Shown: positions 35,567 through 46,005, counted from the first letter of the stretch. The stretch: 64,000 nucleotides of DNA from Eubacterium sp. (GCA_017433295.1 JAFRHL010000005.1:1-64000); one strand, 5' to 3'. Numbers and translations are program-made. Notes: a model not told the origin generated them from the sequence alone.

Positions 35567-36105
35567 GCCTTCGCCTCCTTAATTACTTTGATAAGGATGC
35601 CCACAAATCCGGCTGCAATCACCAGGGACCAGGTTGGCAGTTTACTGAAAAGAGCCAGGATCATTACGATGGCAAAGATGCTGCAGGCTCCGGCATCCAC
35701 CAGGGACTTTTTTGCCAGCTTGATCACGGCATCAAAAACCAGGACGCAGACACAGATCCGGACGCCCCCAAGAGCATGCTGGACCACCTTCAGGTGGGCA
35801 AAATTTGAGATAAAGGCAGTGATGATCATGATGATCACCAGGGATGGGAAGATGACACCGGCGGTTGCCGCGATTGCCCCAATAACCCCTTTTCGCTTAT
35901 AACCCACAAAGGTGGCTGTGTTGACGGCTATGATCCCGGGGGTGCACTGCCCCACAGCATAGTAGTCCATCAGGTCCTCCTCGGTGGCCCATCCTTTATT
36001 CTCAACGATCTCCTTTTGCAGCATGGGGAGCATGGCATAGCCCCCGCCAAAGGTAAAGCCGCCGATTCTTGCAAAAGAGATAAACAGTTCCCATAATTCT
36101 TTCAT
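35563..36105 (-). CDS. chrA: Chromate transporter (ChrA half, first of pair)
   Basis: 180 residues with the paired-half signature FARIGGFTFGGGYAMLPML, VGQCTPGIIAVNTATFVGY and GVIFPSLVIIMIITAF. It overlaps the upstream aminotransferase stop and the downstream chrA start by four bases each, so the three minus-strand genes form a tightly coupled operon. Confidence 0.88.
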   Translation of the reverse strand: MKELWELFISFARIGGFTFGGGYAMLPMLQKEIVENKGWATEEDLMDYYAVGQCTPGIIAVNTATFVGYKRKGVIGAIAATAGVIFPSLVIIMIITAFISNFAHLKVVQHALGGVRICVCVLVFDAVIKLAKKSLVDAGACSIFAIVMILALFSKLPTWSLVIAAGFVGILIKVIKEAKA

Positions 36106-37259
36106 AATACTTCTCCTATTTTTTCCGCGATCCGGGCCATTTCCTCAGCAGGACGTACCAGGGCAAAGCGGATATAACCTTCTCCCCGGGGACCGAAGGC
36201 GGTGCCGGGCGTTCCGATGATTCCGGTTTCTTCCATAAGCTTTTCTACAAAGGAAACGGAGCTGTAGCCTTCCGGTACCGGCAGCCAGACAAACATGGTG
36301 CCATCCGAATCCGGCACCTCCCAGCCGGCCTTTCTGAGGCCGCCGCACAGAGCGTCCCTTCGCCGCTGGTATTCCCTGCACTGGGCCCGGACCTCATCCA
36401 TGGGACCGGTAAGGGCGGCCACCGCAGCCTTCTGGGCAGGATAAGGAATGCCGAAATCATACTGGCTGCGCAGGAGCTTTAAGGCATTGATGATATCTTT
36501 GTTGCCGATCAGGTAGGAAAGACGCAGGCCTGTCAGGTTAAAGGACTTGGACAGGGAGAAGAATTCCACCCCCACTTCCTTTGCCCCGGGAAGGGCCAGA
36601 AAAGAAAAACCTTCCCTGCCGTCAAAAATAATATCCGAATAAGCGTTATCATTAATGATAAAAAAGCCGTATTTCTTCGCCAGGTCGATCATGTGCAGAT
36701 ACATTTCCTTAGGCGCTGCGGCCCCCACCGGATTGGAAGGATAGGAGAGGACGATAAATTTGGCCCGTTTCAGGACATCCTCGGGGACTTCCTCCAGGTT
36801 TGGGAGAAAACGATTCTCTTTTACCAGACCATAAAAATAAATATCCGCATCCGCCAGGAGTGTACCCGCCTCATAGATGGGATAACCGGGATCCGGCAAA
36901 AGGACAATATCTCCCGGGTCCAGCATGGCAAGACCCAGATGGCCCATGCCCTCCTGGGTGCCGTGGACACCTGTGATCTCATCCGGCGAGATGTCTGCCC
37001 CGTACCTGTTCTTATAATAGCGGACCAGGGTGTCAAGCACCTCCGGAGTGTCTGTCAGTGAATAACGATAGTTCAAAGGATCCTCCACTGCCTTTGCCAC
37101 GGCATCGACAATGTGGCGGGGCGGTTCAAAATCCGGTGTACCTATGGAAAGATTGATGACCTCCCGGCCGGAAGCCATCAGCTTTGCTTTCTTTTCGTCC
37201 ATGGCAGCAAAAATGCCAGTCTGAAATTTGTTTAACCTGTCTGCTGCTTTATAGTGCAT
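36102..37259 (-). CDS. Class I/II PLP aminotransferase, LL-diaminopimelate aminotransferase-like
   Basis: 385 residues, fold-type I PLP enzyme. The PLP-binding Lys is in FFSLSKSFNLTGLRLSY; phosphate and substrate contacts include INLSIGTPDFEPP, YPSNPVGA, INDNAYSDIIFDG and the late FALVRPAEEM (Arg). The closest recognisable group is LL-diaminopimelate/aspartate-type aminotransferases. The neighbouring aspartate kinase makes a lysine-pathway role attractive, but the chrA genes it is coupled to argue that context is not decisive. It is first in the minus-strand operon. Confidence 0.8.
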   Translation of the reverse strand: MHYKAADRLNKFQTGIFAAMDEKKAKLMASGREVINLSIGTPDFEPPRHIVDAVAKAVEDPLNYRYSLTDTPEVLDTLVRYYKNRYGADISPDEITGVHGTQEGMGHLGLAMLDPGDIVLLPDPGYPIYEAGTLLADADIYFYGLVKENRFLPNLEEVPEDVLKRAKFIVLSYPSNPVGAAAPKEMYLHMIDLAKKYGFFIINDNAYSDIIFDGREGFSFLALPGAKEVGVEFFSLSKSFNLTGLRLSYLIGNKDIINALKLLRSQYDFGIPYPAQKAAVAALTGPMDEVRAQCREYQRRRDALCGGLRKAGWEVPDSDGTMFVWLPVPEGYSSVSFVEKLMEETGIIGTPGTAFGPRGEGYIRFALVRPAEEMARIAEKIGEVL

Positions 37260-37508
37260 GGTTTTCCTCTCCTTATGGTTATATTGCTAAAACTTTCTTC
37301 CTATGGGAAGAATACAGACTGATTCTACTTATAGTGATGTGGAAAGTGGTTTAGTCACATTTATAATGCCTCTTTTTTGAAGTTGTGTCAATGTTGATTT
37401 ACCTAACGTCAGAATATCTAAAGATTTCCTGCCTTGCAATGTATTTATATCAATGTTACAATATAATCTGTATGTTTAGCTTTAAAAGAACATCATACAG
37501 GAGGTATT
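37260..37508. promoter_or_regulatory. Divergent promoter region between the aminotransferase operon and secA
   Basis: 249 AT-rich bases separate the two divergent starts. A TATAAT at 37462-37467 lies 41 bases before the secA start and is a likely -10, but no convincing -35 is seen at the right distance. No riboswitch was recognised. Confidence 0.45.
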
Positions 37509-40145
37509 ATGGGTCTTACAGATATATTTTTCGGAAGTAAAAGTGACAGGGAGATCAAGAGGATCACAAAGCTGGTGGACGGTATTGAAGCACTTGATCA
37601 GGAGATGCAGGCTCTTTCGGATGAAGAGCTTAGGGCAAAAACCGCAGAGTTTAAAGAACGTCTGGCCGCGGGCGAGACACTGGATGACCTGCTGGTGGAA
37701 GCCTTTGCCGCAGTGCGGGAAGCCGCTGTCCGTTCCATAGGGATGAAGCACTACCGGGTGCAGCTCATGGGCGGAATCATCCTGCATCAGGGCAGGATCG
37801 CCGAGATGAAGACCGGTGAAGGTAAGACACTGGTTGCCACCCTGCCGGCTTATCTGAATGCCCTGGAGGGCAAAGGAGTTCACATCGTAACGGTAAATGA
37901 TTACCTGGCCAAGCGTGACGCCGAGTGGATGGGCAAGGTGCATGAATTCCTGGGTCTTAAGGTGGGCGTGATCCTGAACAGCTACAATAATCTGGAACGG
38001 CAGGAGGCCTATAATTGTGACATTACTTATATCACCAACAACGAACTGGGCTTTGACTACCTCCGTGACAACATGGTCATCTACAAAAAGGATCTGGTAC
38101 AGAGGGATCTCAATTATGCCATCGTGGATGAGGTGGACTCCGTATTGATTGATGAAGCCAGGACGCCGCTTATCATTTCAGGTCAGAGCGGTAAATCCAC
38201 GGACCTGTACAGGGCCTGCGATGTGCTGGCCAGGCAGATGCAGAGAGGCAGCTCGGATGGTGAGCTTTCCAAGATGGACGCCATTATGGGCATTGACATA
38301 GAGGAGGATGGAGATTTCCTGGTAAATGAAAAGGAAAAGCAGGTTATGCTGACTGCCGAGGGTGTTAAGAAGGTGGAACAGTTCTTCCACATCGACAACC
38401 TGGCAGATGCGGATCATCTGGAGATCCAGCACAATATTATTCTGGCCCTGCGGGCCCATAACCTGATGTTCCGGGACCAGGATTATGTTGTGAAGGATAA
38501 TGAAGTCCTTATCGTTGACGAGTTCACCGGCCGTATCATGCCGGGACGCCGCTATTCCGACGGTCTCCATCAGGCCATTGAGGCCAAGGAGCATGTGAAG
38601 GTGAACAGAGAGTCCAAGACCCTGGCCACCATCACCTTCCAGAACTTCTTTAACAAATATAAGAAGAAAGCCGGCATGACCGGTACTGCCATGACAGAGG
38701 ACAAGGAGTTCATGGACATTTACGGCATGGACGTGGTGGAGATCCCCACCAATATGCCCATGATCCGTGTGGACCATGATGACTCCATCTATATGACAAA
38801 GAAGGAGAAGCTGAACGCAGTGATCGATGATATCGTTGCCTGCCATGCAAAGGGCCAGCCGGTCCTGGTAGGTACCATCAACATCGATGCCTCGGAGGAG
38901 GTCAGCCGGATGCTCTCCAAAAGGGGTATCAAACATAATGTATTAAATGCCAAGTTCCACGAGCTGGAGGCGGAGATCGTTTCCCATGCCGGAGAGCGGG
39001 GAGCGGTGACCATCGCCACCAATATGGCCGGCCGTGGTACGGATATTAAGCTGGAAGAGGGTGTGGCCCAGCTGGGAGGACTGAAGATCATTGGTACGGA
39101 GCGTCATGAGAGCCGCCGTATCGACAACCAGCTGCGAGGCCGGTCCGGCCGTCAGGGCGACCCCGGAGAGTCCAAGTTTTACCTGTCTCTGGAAGACGAC
39201 CTGATGAGACTGTTCGGGTCCGAGCGTATGATGAATGTTTACAGGGCCCTGGGGATTCCCGAGGGAGAGGAGATCCATCATAAGACCATTACCAAGCAGA
39301 TAGAGAAAGCCCAGAAGAAGATAGAGAATAACAACTTCGGTATCAGGAAGAATCTTCTTGATTATGACCAGGTAAACAACGACCAGCGCGAGGTCATCTA
39401 TGCGGAACGCCGCCGGGTGCTTGATGGTGAGAGCATGCGGGATGTGATCTACAAGATGATCCAGGATGTGGTGGCAGATGATGTGAATATGATCGCAGGA
39501 GATACGCCGCCGGCTGAATGGAATATGGTGGAGCTCAATGAATCCCTGCGCAGGAAGATTCCTCTGAAACCGATCGTGCTGACAGAAGAAGAGAAAGAAC
39601 ACGGAGATTCCTCCGATATCATCGAACGTCTTCAGAAAGAAGCCATGGATATATACCATGCCAAGGAGAAGGAGTTCGAGGACTTTGCCAGGAGCAACAT
39701 GGAGGATGCGGACTTTGAAGCCATGGATGAAGAGTCTGCCGAGATCCTGAGGGAGGGTATCCGGGAAGCAGAGCGGGTAATTCTTCTTAAGGTCATTGAC
39801 AGTAAGTGGATGAATCATATCGATGATATGGACCAGCTTCGTCAGAGCATCGGCCTTCAGTCCTATGCCCAGAAGGACCCGGTGGTCCAGTACAAGTTCC
39901 TGGGATATGAGATGTTTGAAGAGATGACGAAAAATATCCGTCATGACACCGTGGGTGCCCTGATGCACTTAAAGATCGAGCAGAAGGTGGAGAGGGAACA
40001 GGTCGCCAAGGCTACGGGAACCAACAAGGATGATACGGTAGCCAAAGGACCTTACCGCAGAAAAGAAGCCAAGATCGGCCGAAATGCGCCCTGTCCCTGT
40101 GGAAGCGGTAAAAAATATAAACAGTGTCACGGCAGATTTGCATAA
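37509..40145 (+). CDS. secA: SecA preprotein translocase ATPase
   Basis: Motor of the Sec pathway that drives secretory proteins through SecYEG. Nucleotide-binding motifs: [13 protein letters not shown] (Walker A), [19 protein letters not shown] (DEAD-type), then [10 protein letters not shown] and [13 protein letters not shown]. Preprotein-crosslinking and helical scaffold regions follow. The last residues carry the zinc/SecB-type motif [14 protein letters not shown]. 878 residues, normal. RBS CAGGAGGTATT. This is the expected exporter for the lipoproteins and the giant SpaA protein in the window. Confidence 0.96.
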   Translation: MGLTDIFFGSKSDREIKRITKLVDGIEALDQEMQALSDEELRAKTAEFKERLAAGETLDDLLVEAFAAVREAAVRSIGMKHYRVQLMGGIILHQGRIAEMKTGEGKTLVATLPAYLNALEGKGVHIVTVNDYLAKRDAEWMGKVHEFLGLKVGVILNSYNNLERQEAYNCDITYITNNELGFDYLRDNMVIYKKDLVQRDLNYAIVDEVDSVLIDEARTPLIISGQSGKSTDLYRACDVLARQMQRGSSDGELSKMDAIMGIDIEEDGDFLVNEKEKQVMLTAEGVKKVEQFFHIDNLADADHLEIQHNIILALRAHNLMFRDQDYVVKDNEVLIVDEFTGRIMPGRRYSDGLHQAIEAKEHVKVNRESKTLATITFQNFFNKYKKKAGMTGTAMTEDKEFMDIYGMDVVEIPTNMPMIRVDHDDSIYMTKKEKLNAVIDDIVACHAKGQPVLVGTINIDASEEVSRMLSKRGIKHNVLNAKFHELEAEIVSHAGERGAVTIATNMAGRGTDIKLEEGVAQLGGLKIIGTERHESRRIDNQLRGRSGRQGDPGESKFYLSLEDDLMRLFGSERMMNVYRALGIPEGEEIHHKTITKQIEKAQKKIENNNFGIRKNLLDYDQVNNDQREVIYAERRRVLDGESMRDVIYKMIQDVVADDVNMIAGDTPPAEWNMVELNESLRRKIPLKPIVLTEEEKEHGDSSDIIERLQKEAMDIYHAKEKEFEDFARSNMEDADFEAMDEESAEILREGIREAERVILLKVIDSKWMNHIDDMDQLRQSIGLQSYAQKDPVVQYKFLGYEMFEEMTKNIRHDTVGALMHLKIEQKVEREQVAKATGTNKDDTVAKGPYRRKEAKIGRNAPCPCGSGKKYKQCHGRFA

Positions 40146-40164
40146 AAGATTTGTTTTAGGAAAG

Positions 40165-40213
40165 GGGTTGTCGCAAAGTGCAGGGTATCCCATGGGGACT
40201 ATTGTGACAGCCC
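40165..40213 (+). other. Hairpin between secA and prfB
   Basis: GGGTTGTCGCA (40165-40175) can pair with TGTGACAGCCC (40203-40213) over 11 pairs including two G-U, with a smaller TCCCATGGGGA hairpin inside. There is no T run, so it is not a standard terminator; it may be an mRNA processing or stability element. Confidence 0.45.
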
Positions 40214-40279
40214 TGTAACTGTATAGCAATCTTTGGGTTGGAAAGAGAGACGGATATTGTTCGCTAGGAGGAAAGTATT

Positions 40280-41386
40280 TTGGTAGAGTTAGATCAATAT
40301 AGACTGAAACTGAATGAATACAGGGAGCCCATGGAAGAGCTGCGGATCTCCCTGGACCTGGAAAAGAAGGAGAATCTCATAAAAGAGCTGGAGCCGAGGC
40401 TGGAGGAGCCTGACTTCTGGTCTGACCCGGAGGAAGCCCAGAAGGTAACAAAGCGATTAAAAAGTCTGAAGGATACCGTGGAAGCCTTTGACGGGCTGCA
40501 CTCCTCCATGGAAGATATCGATGTGATGATCGAGATGGCCGATGAGGAAAACGACCCTGATATGGTGCCGGAAGTAGCCGAGATGCTGGACACATTTATT
40601 CAGGAGTTTGAAACCATGCGGATTCAGACCCTGCTGTCCGGCGAGTACGACAGCAACAATGCCATCGTCACCCTGCATGCCGGGGCAGGCGGTACGGAGT
40701 CCTGTGACTGGGCCGGCATGCTTTACCGCATGTACTCACGTTGGGCAGACAGCCATGGCTATAAAACAGAGGTCCTGGATTTCCTGGACGGGGATGAGGC
40801 CGGCATCAAGTCCATCACCTTTGAGGTAAACGGTGAGAATGCTTATGGATACCTGAAGTCTGAAAAGGGGGTCCACCGGCTGGTGAGGATCTCGCCCTTT
40901 AATGCGGCCGGCAAGAGGCAGACATCCTTTGTGTCCTGCGATGTCATGCCGGACATTGAGGAGGATCTTTCCGTTGAGATCGATGAGAAGGACATCCGGG
41001 TGGATACCTACCGGTCCAGCGGTGCGGGCGGACAGCATATCAATAAGACATCTTCCGCCATCCGCATCACCCATCTTCCCACAGGCATCGTGGTTCAGTG
41101 CCAGAATGAGCGTTCCCAGCACATGAACAAGGACAAGGCCATGCAGATGTTAAAAGCAAAGCTCTATCTCCTCAAGGAACAGGAGAATCAGGCCAAGCTT
41201 TCCGACATTCGGGGAGAGGTGACGGACAACGGCTGGGGCAGCCAGATCCGTTCTTATGTCATGCAGCCCTACACCATGGTAAAGGACCACCGGACCAATG
41301 AAGAGACGGGCAATGTCCAGGCCGTCATGGACGGGGCGCTGGATCCCTTTATGAACGCGTATCTGAGATGGATCGCCATGTCATAA
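40280..41386 (+). CDS. prfB: Peptide chain release factor 2
   Basis: Recognises UGA/UAA stop codons and releases the peptide. Domains: helical N-terminal PCRF region, SPF tripeptide (ISPFNAAGKRQTSF), catalytic GGQ loop (SSGAGGQHINKTSSA) and C-terminal helix. 368 residues. The start is TTG at 40280, preceded by CTAGGAGGAAAGTATT. Many bacteria carry an in-frame UGA near codon 25 that requires a +1 frameshift; here the corresponding codons read TCC CTG GAC CTG and the frame is continuous from the start, so that autoregulation is absent. Confidence 0.94.
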   Translation: MVELDQYRLKLNEYREPMEELRISLDLEKKENLIKELEPRLEEPDFWSDPEEAQKVTKRLKSLKDTVEAFDGLHSSMEDIDVMIEMADEENDPDMVPEVAEMLDTFIQEFETMRIQTLLSGEYDSNNAIVTLHAGAGGTESCDWAGMLYRMYSRWADSHGYKTEVLDFLDGDEAGIKSITFEVNGENAYGYLKSEKGVHRLVRISPFNAAGKRQTSFVSCDVMPDIEEDLSVEIDEKDIRVDTYRSSGAGGQHINKTSSAIRITHLPTGIVVQCQNERSQHMNKDKAMQMLKAKLYLLKEQENQAKLSDIRGEVTDNGWGSQIRSYVMQPYTMVKDHRTNEETGNVQAVMDGALDPFMNAYLRWIAMS

Positions 41387-41416
41387 ACTATAATCAGATG
41401 AGGAGATAACAATTAC

Positions 41417-43558
41417 ATGAATATAATAAATCAGCTGGCAAAAGAGCTGGGAATCAGAGAGGAACAGGCCGGAGCCGCTGTGAAGCTTATTGATGAGGGA
41501 AATACCATTCCCTTTATTGCCCGGTACCGCAAAGAGGTGACCGGCGCCCTCAATGATGAAATATTAAGAACCCTAAATGACAGATTAAATTACCTGCGTA
41601 ATCTTGAGGAGAAAAAAGGGCAGGTGCTGGAGTCCATTGACAGCCAGGGCAAGCTCACGGAGGAGCTTAAGACAAAGATCCTGGCAGCCACCACTCTGGT
41701 GGCGGTGGACGACCTGTATCTTCCCTACCGGCCCAAACGGAGAACCAGGGCCATGATCGCCAGAGAAAAAGGCCTGGAGCCTCTGGCCGAGATCATACGG
41801 GCGCAGCAGGTTTCCCGTCCCCTGGCCGAGGAAGCAGAGGCCTTCCTGGATCCGGAAAAAGGAGTCGAGACGGTGGAGGATGCCCTGGCAGGGGCCGGGG
41901 ATATCATTGCCGAGCAGGTGGCAGACCTGTCGGACTTTCGCAAAAGCATCCGCCAGTGGACCATGAAGGAAGGCAGCCTTCTGGTAAAGGCCAAAGATGA
42001 CAAGACAGAATCCGTCTACGAAATGTACTACGATTTCCGGGAGCCCTTAAAGAAAATGACCGGCTACCGGGTCCTGGCGGTAAACCGGGGAGAGAAGGAG
42101 AAGATCCTTACCGTAAAGGTGGAAGCCCCGGAATCCCAGATCATATTTGCCTTAAACAGGACACTGATCCGGGGAAAGAATCCATATACAGAACCCGCCA
42201 TGAAGGAAGCCATCCTTGATGCCTACCGCCGTCTGATCGCCCCTGCCATTGAGAGGGACATAAGGAATGAACTGACGGAAACCGCCGAAGCCGGCGCCAT
42301 CACGGTGTTTGGAAAGAACTTAAAGCAGCTGCTGATGCAGCCGCCCATCAAAGGCCAGACTGTCTTAGGCTGGGATCCGGCCTTTCGTACAGGCTGCAAG
42401 CTGGCTGTGGTGGATCCCACGGGAAAGGTCCTGGATACTGTCGTGGTCTATCCCACGGCGCCCCAGTTAAAGATCAGGGAGGCAAAGGCAAAGGTCATAA
42501 GCCTGATCAGAAAGTATCACATTACTCTGATCAGCCTGGGCAACGGTACAGCCTCCAGGGAGTCAGAACAGGTCATTACGGAGCTCCTTAGGGAGATTCC
42601 GGAGAAGGTGGCCTATGTGATCGTCAATGAGGCCGGGGCTTCGGTCTATTCAGCCAGCAAGCTGGCCACAGAGGAATTCCCGGAATTTGATGTGGGCCAG
42701 AGAAGCGCGGCTTCCATAGCCAGAAGGCTGCAGGATCCCCTGTCGGAGCTGGTAAAGATCGAGCCCAAGGCCATCGGTGTGGGCCAGTACCAGCATGACA
42801 TGAACCAGAAGAAGCTGTCGGAAACCTTAAACGGTGTGGTGGAGGACTGCGTAAACAGTGTGGGTGTTGACCTGAACACAGCATCGGTCCCCCTGCTTTC
42901 CTATATTTCCGGAATCAGTAAGGCCGTGGCCAAAAACATCGTAGCATACCGGGAGGAAAACGGTCTTTTCCACTCCAGAAAGGAACTTCTCAAGGTGGCC
43001 AAGCTGGGCCCCAAGGCATTTGAGCAGTGCGCAGGCTTTCTGCGTATCCCCGACGGTGACGAGCCTTTCGATAACACCGGTGTACACCCGGAGTCTTACG
43101 CAGCGGCAAAACGGCTCCTGGAAAAGCTTGGCTATGAGACCGCAGCGCTCCCGTCCGGAGGCCTGCCGGGCCTTTTAAAAAAGGTCAAAGACCCGGAAGC
43201 CCTGGCCGCAGAGCTTGGAATCGGGGTACTCACCCTGAAGGATATGATCGATGAACTGGAAAAACCGGGCCGGGACCCCAGAAGCGATATGCCAAGGCCC
43301 GTTCTGCGGACCGATGTGCTGGAAATGAGTGACCTGAAAGAGGGAATGGTACTAAAAGGAACCGTCCGAAACGTAATAGACTTCGGAGCCTTTGTGGATA
43401 TCGGAGTCCACCAGGATGGACTGGTACATATTTCCCAGATGTCGGATAAATATATAAAGCATCCCCTGGAGGTCGTCAGTGTCGGCGACGTGGTGGAGGT
43501 GAAGGTGCTGGGCGTTGACCTGAAGAAGAAACGGATCCAGCTTACCATGAAGCTGTAA
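41417..43558 (+). CDS. tex: Tex, S1-domain RNA-binding transcription accessory protein
   Basis: 713 residues. N-terminal helical Tex domain (NTIPFIARYRKEVTGALND), YqgF/RNase H-like domain (LGWDPAFRTGCKLAVVD), helix-hairpin-helix repeats (LLSYISGISKAVAKNIVAYR, then LGPKAFEQCAGFLRI) and a C-terminal S1 domain (GTVRNVIDFGAFVDIGVHQDGLVHISQM). The family binds nucleic acid and affects transcription and virulence in several species. RBS GAGGAGATAACAATTAC. It is 30 bases after prfB. Confidence 0.93.
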   Translation: MNIINQLAKELGIREEQAGAAVKLIDEGNTIPFIARYRKEVTGALNDEILRTLNDRLNYLRNLEEKKGQVLESIDSQGKLTEELKTKILAATTLVAVDDLYLPYRPKRRTRAMIAREKGLEPLAEIIRAQQVSRPLAEEAEAFLDPEKGVETVEDALAGAGDIIAEQVADLSDFRKSIRQWTMKEGSLLVKAKDDKTESVYEMYYDFREPLKKMTGYRVLAVNRGEKEKILTVKVEAPESQIIFALNRTLIRGKNPYTEPAMKEAILDAYRRLIAPAIERDIRNELTETAEAGAITVFGKNLKQLLMQPPIKGQTVLGWDPAFRTGCKLAVVDPTGKVLDTVVVYPTAPQLKIREAKAKVISLIRKYHITLISLGNGTASRESEQVITELLREIPEKVAYVIVNEAGASVYSASKLATEEFPEFDVGQRSAASIARRLQDPLSELVKIEPKAIGVGQYQHDMNQKKLSETLNGVVEDCVNSVGVDLNTASVPLLSYISGISKAVAKNIVAYREENGLFHSRKELLKVAKLGPKAFEQCAGFLRIPDGDEPFDNTGVHPESYAAAKRLLEKLGYETAALPSGGLPGLLKKVKDPEALAAELGIGVLTLKDMIDELEKPGRDPRSDMPRPVLRTDVLEMSDLKEGMVLKGTVRNVIDFGAFVDIGVHQDGLVHISQMSDKYIKHPLEVVSVGDVVEVKVLGVDLKKKRIQLTMKL

Positions 43559-43577
43559 TGATAGAAAGGATATATTC

Positions 43578-44258
43578 ATGAGTGATTTTGGAGATATCAG
43601 CCGGATGAATCTGGCGGACCTGGAACGAAAAGGATATCAGCCCGAAGAAGAGGACGATTCGGATGATATGGCCCTTCCGGCTGCCGGCCCGGAAGGGGCT
43701 GAGCAAACAGAGGACGGCGAAGAATCTGAAGCCGGCCATGAGCCGGAGGTGGAAGTCGTTGACAACAGGGAAAGGATGGCAGAGCCCACGGGTAAGCATT
43801 ATTACATTGATGCAAAGATCACCCCCAGGGAGATGAGAGCCTTTCTCTTTGCCCATAATTATCGTTCTCCCATTATGCTCCTGGCCACCCTGGTGGGACT
43901 GGTCTGGCCGGTATATACGGTGATCAGGGCAGACGGCAGCCTTATGATGGCAGTCGTATGCGCCCTGGTATTTCTGGTGCTGATGCCCTTTTCCATCTGG
44001 TACAGGGGAACAAACAGTGTAACAAAGAATCCCATATACCAGAACACCTTCCACTATATGCTGGATGAAAGCGGGATTCACCTGGAGCTGGGCGAGCATG
44101 CCATTGATGTGGACTGGAACCAGGTTACAAAGACCATGTTCTTAAAAAGCTCCGCAGTCATCTATACCGGAAAGATCAATGCCTACCTGATACCGACAGA
44201 GGCAATGGGAGACCGGAAAGATGAAATAATAAGCTTCATCAGGCAGTACTGCCATTAG
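43578..44258 (+). CDS. YcxB-like membrane protein
   Basis: 226 residues. An acidic cytosolic N-terminus (residues 1-70, rich in Glu/Asp/Pro) precedes two membrane helices (about 97-135: PIMLLATLVGLVWPVY and MMAVVCALVFLVLMPF). A roughly 85-residue YcxB-type beta-rich domain follows (NTFHYMLDESGIHLEL, then VDWNQVTKTMFLKSSAVIY, and AYLIPTEAM). Function unknown. It lies between tex and the t6A genes, 14 bases before the predicted tsaE start. Confidence 0.65.
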   Translation: MSDFGDISRMNLADLERKGYQPEEEDDSDDMALPAAGPEGAEQTEDGEESEAGHEPEVEVVDNRERMAEPTGKHYYIDAKITPREMRAFLFAHNYRSPIMLLATLVGLVWPVYTVIRADGSLMMAVVCALVFLVLMPFSIWYRGTNSVTKNPIYQNTFHYMLDESGIHLELGEHAIDVDWNQVTKTMFLKSSAVIYTGKINAYLIPTEAMGDRKDEIISFIRQYCH

Positions 44259-44272
44259 GATTGGAAAAGAAT

Positions 44273-44704
44273 ATGACGATAGAGAGCTTTAGTGCCGAAG
44301 AGACATTTGAATTTGGAAGACAATGCGGACAGACCGCGGTTCCGGGGCAGGTATACTGCCTGTACGGAGACCTGGGAGTCGGAAAGACCGTATTCACCCA
44401 GGGATTTGCCGCAGGTCTCGGCATCACGGAACCTGTAAGCAGTCCCACCTTTACCATCGTACAGATTTATGAAGAGGGAAGGGTTCCCTTCTATCATTTT
44501 GACGTTTACCGTATCAGCGATCCGGAAGAAATGTATGAGATTGGCTTTGACGATTACCTGGAGGGCGATGGAATCTGTTTTATCGAGTGGGCAGACCTGA
44601 TCAGTGAGCTGCTACCGGAGAACAGAACAGAGATCACCATCGAAAAAGACCTGGAAAAAGGCTTTGACTACCGGAAGATCAGCAGAAGGGAGATGACAGC
44701 ATGA
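44273..44704 (+). CDS. tsaE: TsaE, tRNA t6A biosynthesis ATPase
   Basis: P-loop ATPase that activates the TsaB-TsaD complex in making N6-threonylcarbamoyl-adenosine at position 37 of ANN-decoding tRNAs. Walker A: LYGDLGVGKTVFTQGFA; then VSSPTFTIVQIYEEGRVPFYHFDVYRI and EWADLI, all family hallmarks. ATG 44273 gives 143 residues; a TTG four codons upstream has no better RBS. The stop overlaps the tsaB start by four bases. Confidence 0.92.
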   Translation: MTIESFSAEETFEFGRQCGQTAVPGQVYCLYGDLGVGKTVFTQGFAAGLGITEPVSSPTFTIVQIYEEGRVPFYHFDVYRISDPEEMYEIGFDDYLEGDGICFIEWADLISELLPENRTEITIEKDLEKGFDYRKISRREMTA

Positions 44705-45435
44705 GAATACTGGCACTGGACAGCTCCGGCCTGGTGGCCTCCGTTGCGATTCTTGATGAAAATGCAGTCATTGCAGAGTATACTATAAACTACAAGAAGA
44801 CTCATTCTCAGACCCTGCTTCCCATGGTGGATGAGATCGTGAGGATGACACAGCAGCCCCCGGAGGGGATCGACGCCATAGCCGTGGCCGCAGGTCCGGG
44901 ATCCTTTACAGGACTCCGCATCGGTTCCGCCACCGCCAAGGGGCTGGGCCTGGCCCTGGATAAACCCCTGGTGTCCGTTCCCACCCTGGAGGGCCTTGCC
45001 TACCAGTATTATGGATCTGACAGGCTGATATGCCCCATGATGGATGCCAGAAGAAAACAGGTTTATACCGGGATTTATACCTGGGAGGATGGAGAGTTTC
45101 AGATCCTCCTTCCCCAGACTGCCTGCCCGGTAGACCAGGTCCTGGCAGACTGCATCCGGCTTGCCGCCGACTGCAGAAAAAGCATTGTATTTCTGGGTGA
45201 CGGTGTGCCTGTCTACGAAAATATGATCCGGGCGACCATGGAAGAGGGGGAGACCCGGTTCAGCCTGGCGCCGCCCCACATGAACCGCCAGAGGGCCGGA
45301 GCCGTCGGATTAAGAGGACTGGAGCTTATTCAGGCGGGTCATCAGGAGACCGCTGCCCGGCACGCGCCGGTCTATCTCCGTAAACCCCAGGCAGAAAGAG
45401 AACTGGAGAAGAAGAGGAAGCTTTCCGGAGAGTGA
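44701..45435 (+). CDS. tsaB: TsaB, tRNA t6A biosynthesis protein
   Basis: ASKHA-fold partner of TsaD. The start MRILALDSSGLVASVAI, the segment KKTHSQTLLPMVDEI and the signature AVAAGPGSFTGLRIGSATAKGL are diagnostic. 244 residues. It overlaps tsaE by four bases at the start, so translation is coupled. The C-terminus (EKKRKLSGE) overlaps a possible GTG start of rimI. Confidence 0.93.
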   Translation: MRILALDSSGLVASVAILDENAVIAEYTINYKKTHSQTLLPMVDEIVRMTQQPPEGIDAIAVAAGPGSFTGLRIGSATAKGLGLALDKPLVSVPTLEGLAYQYYGSDRLICPMMDARRKQVYTGIYTWEDGEFQILLPQTACPVDQVLADCIRLAADCRKSIVFLGDGVPVYENMIRATMEEGETRFSLAPPHMNRQRAGAVGLRGLELIQAGHQETAARHAPVYLRKPQAERELEKKRKLSGE

Positions 45436-45470
45436 ATAAGGCTTTCATTAAGAGAGAAGGCGGACTTAAA

Positions 45471-45938
45471 ATGGAAACCATGAAAAATACCGGACATTTG
45501 CCGGACTTAGTACAGATAAATCAGATGAAACCGGAAGACAGCGAGCAGGTCTGCCGGCTTTTTGAGAACTGCTTTGCTGCGCCCTGGTCCCTGCAGAGTA
45601 TAGAAGAAATGTTTGAGCGGCCCGGCTATTATAACCTTGTGGCCAGGCAGGACGGAGGGATCATCGGATACATCGGCATTCTGGCAGTGCTGGATGAAGC
45701 AGACATCACCAATGTGGCGGTACACCCGGATCATCGGAGAAGGCAGGTCGGCAGGGCATTACTTCATGAACTGCTGGAACTGGCCGGGCAAAAAGGGATC
45801 CGCCACATTTATCTGGAGGTACGCAGGTCTAACGAAGCCGCCATCCACCTGTATGAAAGCGCCGGTTTTTCCGGGATCGATATCCGGAAAAACTATTATG
45901 AACACCCCGCGGAGGATGCTGTTATCATGATGCGGTAA
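45471..45938 (+). CDS. rimI: RimI-like ribosomal protein alanine N-acetyltransferase
   Basis: GNAT enzyme that acetylates the N-terminus of ribosomal protein S18; in many bacteria it sits beside tsaB. Acetyl-CoA site: ITNVAVHPDHRRRQVGRALLHEL; then YLEVRRSNEAAIHLYESAGF, typical of RimI. ATG 45471 gives 155 residues with AGAAGG upstream. A GTG at 45432 overlapping tsaB by four bases is the alternative and would fit translational coupling. Confidence 0.87.
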   Translation: METMKNTGHLPDLVQINQMKPEDSEQVCRLFENCFAAPWSLQSIEEMFERPGYYNLVARQDGGIIGYIGILAVLDEADITNVAVHPDHRRRQVGRALLHELLELAGQKGIRHIYLEVRRSNEAAIHLYESAGFSGIDIRKNYYEHPAEDAVIMMR

Positions 45939-46005
45939 TACTTTCCAGAACTTTTTTCGACAAGTTCTTATATAATCCTTTATGCCGGGCCGATTCCGGA
46001 TCATT

